Assembly: GCF_014066305.1 (NCBI RefSeq)
Contig: NW_023501052.1
Span: forward strand, 62,001-126,000
Source: Letharia columbiana
Lineage: Eukaryota; Ascomycota; Lecanoromycetes; Lecanorales; Parmeliaceae
Direction of reading: 5' to 3'
Length of the DNA: 64,000 nucleotides
Below, piece by piece: positions 57,092 through 64,000 of the stretch. A program made the translations under genes and the position numbers. The notes below the pieces were generated by a model, which did not search any database, was not told the DNA's origin, and saw nothing but the letters and a program-made list of their open reading frames with translations. The first letter of the stretch is position 1; every line of letters starts with the position of its first letter.

Positions 57092-57172
57092 TACGCTGCG
57101 TAACGGGGTAGGGTTCGGGGCGGGGTTTGACCCCTCGAAGCAAACCCCGCCTCGCCCCCGTTGCGCAGCGTA
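57092..57172. repeat. GC-rich foldback (imperfect inverted repeat)
   Basis: TACGCTGCGTAACGGGG...GGGGCGGGGTTTG is followed, after about 11 bases, by CAAACCCCGCC...CCCCCGTTGCGCAGCGTA. The arms are about 32-38 bases with a few differences. The sharp GC island sits in an AT-rich setting. It may be a foldback element or the solo end of a mobile element. Confidence 0.65.
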
Positions 57173-57329
57173 GAACTCACGAATTAATGCACTCACTGGT
57201 GATTGGCTTAAACTTCTTAGTCAGCAACTTATTCAAATCCTTTGTGTTTGCACGAATAATATCTTGTCTCACCGCCACAACTTGGAAGAAAGTAGGAATA
57301 TAGTCAACATACTATCACGCCGCTGAAGT

Positions 57330-60075
57330 ATGAGTTCCTGGGACAAGGTTGCCGTTTACGCCGAACTACCATTCAAGCAACTATTCGAGGAAAGCAGATA
57401 TCGTAGCAATGACTGGTCATACCACTCTGAGGTTCCTCCACCGACCCGTCCCAAGGCCGAACGCAGGCCCATTCGCACAAACTCCCCTCTTTGCGACGTA
57501 TGCAGAAGCGCGTTGGAATACTTTGCGTACGTTGTGGGAGCATGTAAAGCGTGGCGGACTTCCGCCAAAGATCTCGAACTCTCTGAAGTTGTCTCCCATC
57601 ATCGTGAGCTGTACTCACTGTTCGATGAGGCGTTTTCCTACTCTTGTCATCTTTGCATATTTCTTGCCTCGTATATGAGAGGCCCGGAGGGTGAAGCTGG
57701 AATGTGGAGACATGTTGCGCGGGACACCAAGGTCGAAATGTCTTTTCATGTCGACTTCACAAGGCATGAGACTCTGAAATACTGTCGTCTTCACTTCTCA
57801 ACGACCAATCCAAAGCGGGACAGAAACGAAGATAACTACTGGAATTTCCTCAGATTGCAAATTTGGCCCACCGAGGACTTTGCCCACCTTTCTGACGCAG
57901 CCTCAGATTTAGATGTTTCTCAAGCCAGGTCACATAGCTCAAGCAGCAACGTCAGCGATTATGGTCAGATAATAGACATCGTGGAAGACGCTTTGCCCCG
58001 GTCTCTGATTTCGGGAGGCACAGACAGCGGTAGTGATGAGTCCGCGCCATCCACAGAACGTCACGGAGGTCCGCTGAGTCGAAGTAGCTCAGCTGATATC
58101 CCTGAAAATAATGGTCGATATCGTCCCCGTCCATGTTCACGCGATAGTGACAGCGATGAAGATATTTCGGCCATTCCAGAAGAAGATAGTACAGGATCTA
58201 TTTCATCCCAAAGACTGGCAAAAGAATGGCTTGATCGCTGTCAGAAGAATGAAGATGGACAACATGTGGATTGCGATTCGTCAGAGGGCACATGGCTTCC
58301 AACTCGGCTCCTAGATGTTAGACATGCATCAAAGACCTCAGTATTGCGGCTGGAATCATCAAGGGAGGTTTCCGATGCTTTCCCCAAGGAAAAGAGGTAT
58401 ATTACACTGAGTCATTGTTGGGGGAAGTGGGGCTCAAAAGAGATGCCCGTCCTGACATCTGCGAACGAGCGGGATAGACATGAGATAGGCATCAGTATCG
58501 AGAAAATACCGCAGACATTCCGAGATGCTATCACAGTCGCCCAATGGTTTCAAGGTAACCTCCCAATACCCAAGCAGTCTTCAAACTCATTCATGCTTTC
58601 ATGTAGTTCGATGGCTTTGGATAGACTCTCTGTGTATCATCCAGGACAGCGATGCCGATTGGCGACGCGAGGCTTCGCTGATGGATCGAGTCTATAAGCA
58701 AGGGTACTTCAACATTTCCGCAGACTGGAATGCTGATGCTCGGGATGGACTCTTCAACCCCCGCTCCCCGATGAGGGTTCAGCCTCTAACAATAGAATTG
58801 CCAGAGATAAGACAGACTATCCAATTGACCGTTGATGAGCGTGATATGTTTGACTGGGTCAACACTGCCCCCTTATCCCAGAGAGCTTGGGTGTTCCAAG
58901 AAAGACATCTCGCACGACGGATTTTTCACTTTACCGAGCGGGAGATGTTTTGGGAGTGCTGCTCCAAAGCACCATACTTTGCAAGTGAAACATTCCCAAA
59001 TGGCGCACCACGCTTCTATAACAAGCGTAACATGCTGTTGAAGGATTCCACGATCACACCACTGCGACCGGCAATCGAAATACATGAACTTTGGGGTGAC
59101 CTTTGCGAAATGTACTCGGAAAAGAAGCTAAGCAACCCGACTGATAAGTTGGTAGCTATTTCAGGACTAGCAAAGGAGTTCCAAAAGCTCCTACCTGATG
59201 ACATCTACTTTTCAGGCATGTGGTGGTCTACTTTCCCTCTGTGTCTTGGCTGGAAATCCCGAGGTCGTCCTATTCAGGAAGAGCTCTTAGAGGCCCCTTC
59301 ATGGTCCTGGGCCTCGATTGACGGCGAGGTCAAACTAAATACAAGGGTTTTTCCAGAGAGCTCAAGTTCTCCACCATCAAACTTGGAACGACATCAATAT
59401 TATCGTGGAGTCATCAACATACAAAATGGTCCCCTCTCTGGGGAACTACTCGATGGTAAACAGACCAACGAGCTCGTCATCTCCGGCTTCCTCAGAAGGA
59501 TAACGCTTGTCATCTCTGGCACCCTCAAGATGCTGAAATATTGGAACAAAAACAAGTTGATACCCATGATGTATGACAAAAAAACGAACCTATTCTTACA
59601 CGACGGCAACCAGCAATACGAGCACGAGGCTGCTGACGTTGAAAGCGATCTCGACACGGGAGAAATTTGTGAGACCATAGACGGTTACATCTTATTCATT
59701 GGCGCTTATCATGGAGAGAAGCGGGCAGAAATCGACGGCTTACTACTAGAAAAGCGAAGCACTGAGCCCAACACGTTCCGACGAAAGGGAACCATCTCCG
59801 TCTCGGGATATGCTGCGATTGCTTTGAGATACAAGGTCAAACCGGGTGTCTCGAACCAGCAAGAAGTATGGAAATCTTTCAAGGACGCTCTGGGACTACA
59901 ATCTGATGAGCAGGGATGGGATCACGGACTCGCTGACGAGATGGACGGCCAATCTGAACACAACAACCCAAGTGTGAGGAAGCGCAGGGGTAAAGGGCCG
60001 CTTTATGACCATTGCTGGGAGTTTGACGATAGTCAGCTTGAGCGATTGACGCCGCAGACAGTCAAGCTCGTTTGA
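57330..60075 (+). CDS. HET-domain (heterokaryon incompatibility) protein
   Basis: Two exons, 57330-58554 and 58607-60075, around a 52-nt intron; 897 aa. The HET domain (PF06985) begins at about residue 352 with YITLSHCWGKWG, continues through IEKIPQTFRDAITVAQWFQ and, across the splice site, RWLWIDSLCIIQDSDADW, then LSQRAWVFQERHLARRIFHF. These are the three conserved blocks of the domain. A long acidic/Ser-rich insert (about 190-330) precedes it, and a C-terminal half of unknown fold ends in basic then acidic sequence. HET proteins trigger growth arrest or cell death when unlike fungal cells fuse or when activated by partner NLRs; recent work links the fold to TIR-type NADase activity. The last 43 bases overlap the convergent kinase gene. 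Confidence 0.93.
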
Positions 60076-61356
60076 GCAGCAGAGACAGTCATCTCGGTGT
60101 GCCGATGTCCGTTGTTTTGTAGGAAGGTATCCATTTCAAGGATGCATTTCCCTCGAAGTACGGTAACCATCTCAAGGAAGACGACACCCAATGACCAAAT
60201 GTCTGATGAGCGGTGAAATTCGCTTGAAGTAGCAACTTCCGGACTCTGATATCGCGGTGTTCGGTGATCCCCAACATTGCTCCGGGTCATACTTTGACCT
60301 GTCTTCGACCAATCAAAAGCTGTCCCAAAGTCTGTCAAGATGAGATGACCATCCTTAATCAATATGTTCTCCGGTTTGATGTCTTTGTGCAGTGTTTGGA
60401 TGGATGAATCATGCAGGAACAGAATCGTGTGAGCCAGACAACCAAAATACGTCCGGAACCTGCTCTGCTCTACCGTGGAAGTCAACGGTCCTTTATTCAT
60501 GTACTGTTTTAGGTTACCATCGGCCACAGGCTCCAAGAGCATGACTAGATACTTCTTGTCGGTATATGTCCCCCTCACTTTAATGAGATGATCATTCTCA
60601 GCAACTTTGGAGAGAACTTTGATTTCATTTTCATATGTCTTCTGCGCTTGTCTGTCGTGACCAAAAAGCTTCGCACGATTGATGCGTTTTCGAGCGTACA
60701 CTTTTCCGGTCGCTTTGCTGACCACTTTGTCCACGACTGAGGAACTGTTGCCGTGGTTAGTGCCGTCCACAAAATAGGGAAAATATCGAACCCAGCAGAG
60801 GAAATCGGAAAGCATTGCCCAGATCACTCTGTGCAAGAAGCATGAAAATCTGGAAGGTGCAACCCAAAAGTAGGACAGTCTTGGAAAGGTTCTCTCACCC
60901 TTGGCTACCAACACCTAACCTCGGCCGGCTGCTTTCGAAAAGCACATCTCCATTCGGAATCCAAACGTGCTTGCCTTGTTCCAAAGACAGTACGTCGCTG
61001 ATTACTAAATCTTGCCATTTCAAGAAGTCATTGGCTTCAAAGAAATTGAGAGTTTCCGGCAGTGAGTTTCGACCCTTGTATGGTAGAGAGGTATCATTGA
61101 GACCTTGATTGATGAACGCTTCCATAGCATCAAGGCGTTTGATTTGGTTCAGAATGAACCAGGTTCTTGGCCGATTGGTCCATTCTCTCTTCTGCACTTC
61201 CGCCTCTAATCTCGTTGAGATCTCGTTGAAAACTGACTGCGGTAGGGGTTTGACGGAAGCGTCTGTAGCCTCGTTCGGCTGATACGTATAATCAAAATTT
61301 GCGGGTCTTGATGGCGCTTCGCCCGCTCGATAGGAGGAGGCGTGTGCAGAATCCAT
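60033..61356 (-). CDS. Protein kinase with truncated C-lobe
   Basis: Two exons, 61356-60899 and 60744-60033, with a 154-nt intron that splits the glycine loop (LGVGSQG, then GSSVVDKVV); 389 aa. An N-terminal helical region (about 1-150) is of a kind common to fungal signalling kinases. Kinase motifs are intact: VYARKRI (ATP Lys), LHKDIKPENILI (catalytic Asp), LTDFGTAFDW (DFG), YQSPEV (APE-like) and SDIWSLGVVFLEM. The protein ends about 45 residues after that, so the rest of the C-lobe is missing compared with ordinary kinases. Its 3' end lies in, and overlaps, the convergent HET gene. It may therefore have been shortened by rearrangement, or may still fold partly. It could work with the HET or HeLo neighbours. 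Confidence 0.8.
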
Positions 61357-62220
61357 GAGACGATGGGAAAAGTTTTGAAAGAGCTGCAGAGGATGACCAA
61401 TTCATGAAGAGGTGGGTAGCGAGAAAAAATGCAACTGTCAGCCTAGCGCACCCGCGTATTCCTTCTGAGCCGGGATGTGCGAGCATAGCGGGCTGCATAC
61501 TAGTGCAATGTGAGTGGACGACAGCCGCCTGATTAACATGCGAAAGAGGGGCGGAGAACCCCCACAGCCTCATGATACTTAACAAGGCGGAGTAAAACTC
61601 GAGGTCTGCTTTTGAGCATTAAATTTACCCAATATAATTTTACAATTATACCCATCTTACATTTTCAACCCTACCAAAAATGGTATAATTATAAGTTATC
61701 TTTGTTATTTATAAGTTATTATTTTTGGGTTAAAATATAAGTATTATTAACATATTGCGTGCCTTATGGCCCTCGCGTCCTCCTCGGGGCCCTATTTAGA
61801 TAATAGATTTGCTATAGGGATACCTAATTAAGTTTTTCTGTTGATATATTTATATTATAATTATTAGGTATTTTAGAGTTTTAGTTATTTATTCTAATTA
61901 TTTATAACTTGGTTACGCTAAGGATTAAATAGAGATATTTATACTTCGCTATACCTCTCGCGAAAATAATTTTATATTACCCGCCCTATTATTATAATAT
62001 CCCTATAAATAATATTTTAAATCTCCTTATGTTATTATTATTTTTTTTTTTGCTTTTGACGACTTCGACTGCCCCATGCCGATACAGTGGTATGACTACC
62101 TCCAGTCGGTTTGATGATGGTTTGCAAAGCTAATAAACAGCCTACGAAGATACTCGAGTAGGACAGAAATACGCGAATCCTAAACAAGATCTTAGTGGCG
62201 CTAGGACACCGGGACTCATA
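61357..62220. other. AT-rich tract between kinase and HeLo genes
   Basis: From about 61611 to 62050 the sequence is very AT-rich (TATTATAATTATTAGG-like, many TA dinucleotides), with no open frame and a run of about 11 T. It contrasts with the neighbouring genes and resembles RIP-mutated repeat remains. The right ~170 bases should contain the HeLo gene promoter. Confidence 0.6.
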
Positions 62221-64000
62221 TGGCCGGCATTGGAGAAGCTGCTTCTATCGCCAGCTTCATATCCTTGAGCTTCCAATTGTTCGATGGGTGCATCAAAGGA
62301 TTTGTGCTACTTTCTACTGCTCAGGAGCTTGGAAGTAGAGGCGATGTGCTTGCATGTCAGCTAGAATGGGAGCACTACTGCCTCCACAAATGGGCGAGAA
62401 CCGTGGGTTTATTTAAAGATCCACCGGAATTGAATGTCTCCAATCCCATGCTCGTTCACAAAACCCTTGCGAATCTTGAACAGCTCCTGACCAACGCAGC
62501 GGAACTCAAGGAGAACTATGGGCTTGATATCACCGTCACAGAGGAAGAGATCAGAGAGTTACAAACCCCGAACCGTCGCTTTGGATTTTTCTTAAAGAAG
62601 ACAAAACCCCAATTCATCAATGACACCGCGAAAGTGTACGCAAGACGGAACAATGCTTGGAAAAAGGTCAAGTGGGGCGCGATCGACTCGGACAGACTCA
62701 GAGTACTCCTGAAGGACATCCGCTACTTCAACGAACAGCTTCTAAGTGTGCTGCACCCATTAGACCAGGAATCAAATTATAATGATGGAAATACAGTGCT
62801 GCGATCGATTGTGGCTCAGAGCCCAGACAGAGCATTGTTGGATGCCATGAGCGGACCCCTGGACATGGTTGATGGGGCTGTTGCTGCGGCTGCCAGACTA
62901 AGACACAAAGGACTCCTACTGGAGTTGATTGGATTGCCGAGCTGTGGGCCATCTGGTACTTCTCAGCGTGCTAGATCGACAACGATGATGTCCACCACAC
63001 ATCATAGAAGCTCGCTGCTGAAAGGGGCTAAGGACTTGCAGCATAGCTCCGATCTGCTTCTGCTCTGTCAGGGCCACGTCTCCGCGACGGTGTCTCGAGA
63101 AGTTGCACAATATGATGGGAATACCGTCATCGTCGAATGGAAGGATGTGGCAAGTGCTGTCGAGTCCAAACTGAAATATCGCATCAAGAAAGTCGCAGCG
63201 TTTCTAACAGAAATGACAAACCCCGCCTTCCACTCTTTGACGTGTTTTGGCTTCCTCAAAGCACCCAAGTCAGGCCGGTACGCCTATTTGTTTAGTCCTC
63301 CAAAAGCTTTGGGTACCGCCTTTTCCATGTGGTCGTTAAAGGAACTCCTGTACCTAGCCTCTCAACGTCCGAGCCTCAACAACCGCTTAGGCATTGCCAT
63401 TGTGTTGGCGGAAACGGTCCTTCAGCTCCACACAGCCGGCTGGCTGCACAAAGGCATACGAGCAGACAATATCCTGATCTTTAAATCTGGCACGGAGCAA
63501 TGGAGCAGTAAGGACGACCTGTCATCAGCTTATCTTGGCGGCTACGAGTACGCAAGAGCAGACAATCCACTCGAAACTACGGAGGCCCCCTCGTCACAGC
63601 CGCATTCGGAGTTGTATCGGCATCCTAGATCGCTGGGCCACGGGAGGGCTTCCTTTAACAAGAAATTCGACTTGTACAGCCTTGGCTGCGTCCTGCTTGA
63701 ATTGGCTTTCTGGTTGCCTTTGCCGACAATCTTGCTGCAACAATTAAGAAGTCAATCGGATGAGAAAGACGCTACCTCACCTGCGGCGTCTTCTTTAGCC
63801 ATACTGGCGCCTAAGGATGCCACGGAGTATTACTCAATGGTCAAAGAGAAACAGAGACTGTTGGAAGAGCGAGGAAGCTGCAGCATTAGGGCTGATCTTG
63901 AATTCCAAATGGGTAAGGTTTACAGCAAGCTCGTGATGGATTGCTTAAATGCAGAGCCCAATCCCAGCAACTCAGGAGATGAGGAGTACGACGATTCACT
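62221..64000 (+). CDS. HeLo-domain protein with pseudokinase-like C-terminal half (3' end outside the window)
   Basis: Open from ATG 62221 to the window end (593 codons, no stop, no intron needed). The first ~210 residues open MAGIGEAASIASFISLSFQL and match the HeLo/prion-inhibition-and-propagation domain (PF14479), the membrane-attacking bundle of HET-S-type cell-death proteins. From about residue 300 a kinase-like fold follows: VIVEWKDV..., LGIAIVLAETVLQLHTAGW, LHKGIRADNILIF and FDLYSLGCVLLELAFW. The catalytic loop has HKG in place of HRD, and the DFG position reads LGGYEY, so catalysis is unlikely. HeLo plus pseudokinase recalls the layout of animal and plant MLKL. The likely role is a regulated cell-death executor in self/non-self recognition. 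Confidence 0.85.

Noticed and set aside
1..64000. tRNA, rRNA or snRNA genes
   Set aside because: I looked for GGTTCGAATCC-like B boxes and clover-leaf arms by eye and found none that hold up. A covariance-model scan would be needed to exclude them.

Overview
The window is nuclear DNA of a filamentous ascomycete (Pezizomycotina). Genes are split by short GT-AG introns (mostly 44-154 nt, several with CTAAC-like branch sites). The families present are typical of that group: UstYa/DUF3328 oxidases, a highly reducing polyketide synthase, a SAT4/PTH11-type rhodopsin-fold membrane protein, and HET and HeLo self/non-self proteins. The class cannot be fixed from the sequence; a plant-associated Dothideomycete or Leotiomycete is only a guess. 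The window is mostly accessory in character: gene-poor, with secondary-metabolism genes, gene relics, microsatellites and AT-rich tracts.

Layout. (1) 1.36-5.27 kb: a compact candidate for a dikaritin-type RiPP cluster. It has a secreted precursor made of 78-bp repeats, each ending in a Kex2-type Lys-Arg site and carrying Tyr cores, plus two UstYa-family oxidase genes. One of these has a frame break at an A7 run. (2) 7.2-8.5 kb: an intact F-box gene. (3) 11.4-22.6 kb: small secreted proteins and many damaged genes: an ORF interrupted by two TGA codons, a STAND-type N-terminal fragment, an NmrA-like relic with a duplicated first exon, and GNAT-like and DUF7730-like relics. (4) 28.5-33.5 kb: a conserved island with RPB12 (RNA polymerase common subunit), a PI-PLC-like protein, a secreted Ser-rich protein and a tail-anchored hypothetical protein whose frame continues past its stop. 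(5) 33.5-39.5 kb: almost no recognisable genes. (6) 40.2-52.3 kb: a polyketide cluster with a BAHD-like acyltransferase, a LovG-like FSH1 hydrolase and, divergently, an eight-exon HR-PKS (KS-AT-DH-MT-ER-KR-ACP) whose methyltransferase motif looks degenerate. (7) 53.4-54.8 kb: a SAT4/rhodopsin-type membrane protein. (8) 56.0-57.2 kb: a fructosamine-kinase fragment, long AATAATAGT arrays split by a small inverted-repeat element, and a GC-rich foldback. (9) 57.3-64.0 kb: an apparent allorecognition/cell-death island with a HET protein, a convergent overlapping kinase with a truncated C-lobe, an AT-rich tract, and a HeLo protein with a pseudokinase-like C-terminal half (cut by the window end).

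How genes may work together. In (1) the precursor would enter the secretory pathway, be cut after Lys-Arg, and have Tyr-containing cores cross-linked by the UstYa-type enzymes. In (6) the PKS has no release domain, so the FSH1 hydrolase could off-load the chain and the acyltransferase could esterify it. In (9) HET, kinase and HeLo modules are all known in fungal incompatibility and programmed cell death. These roles are inferred from family and position. Exon junctions were chosen by hand from splice consensus and reading phase.
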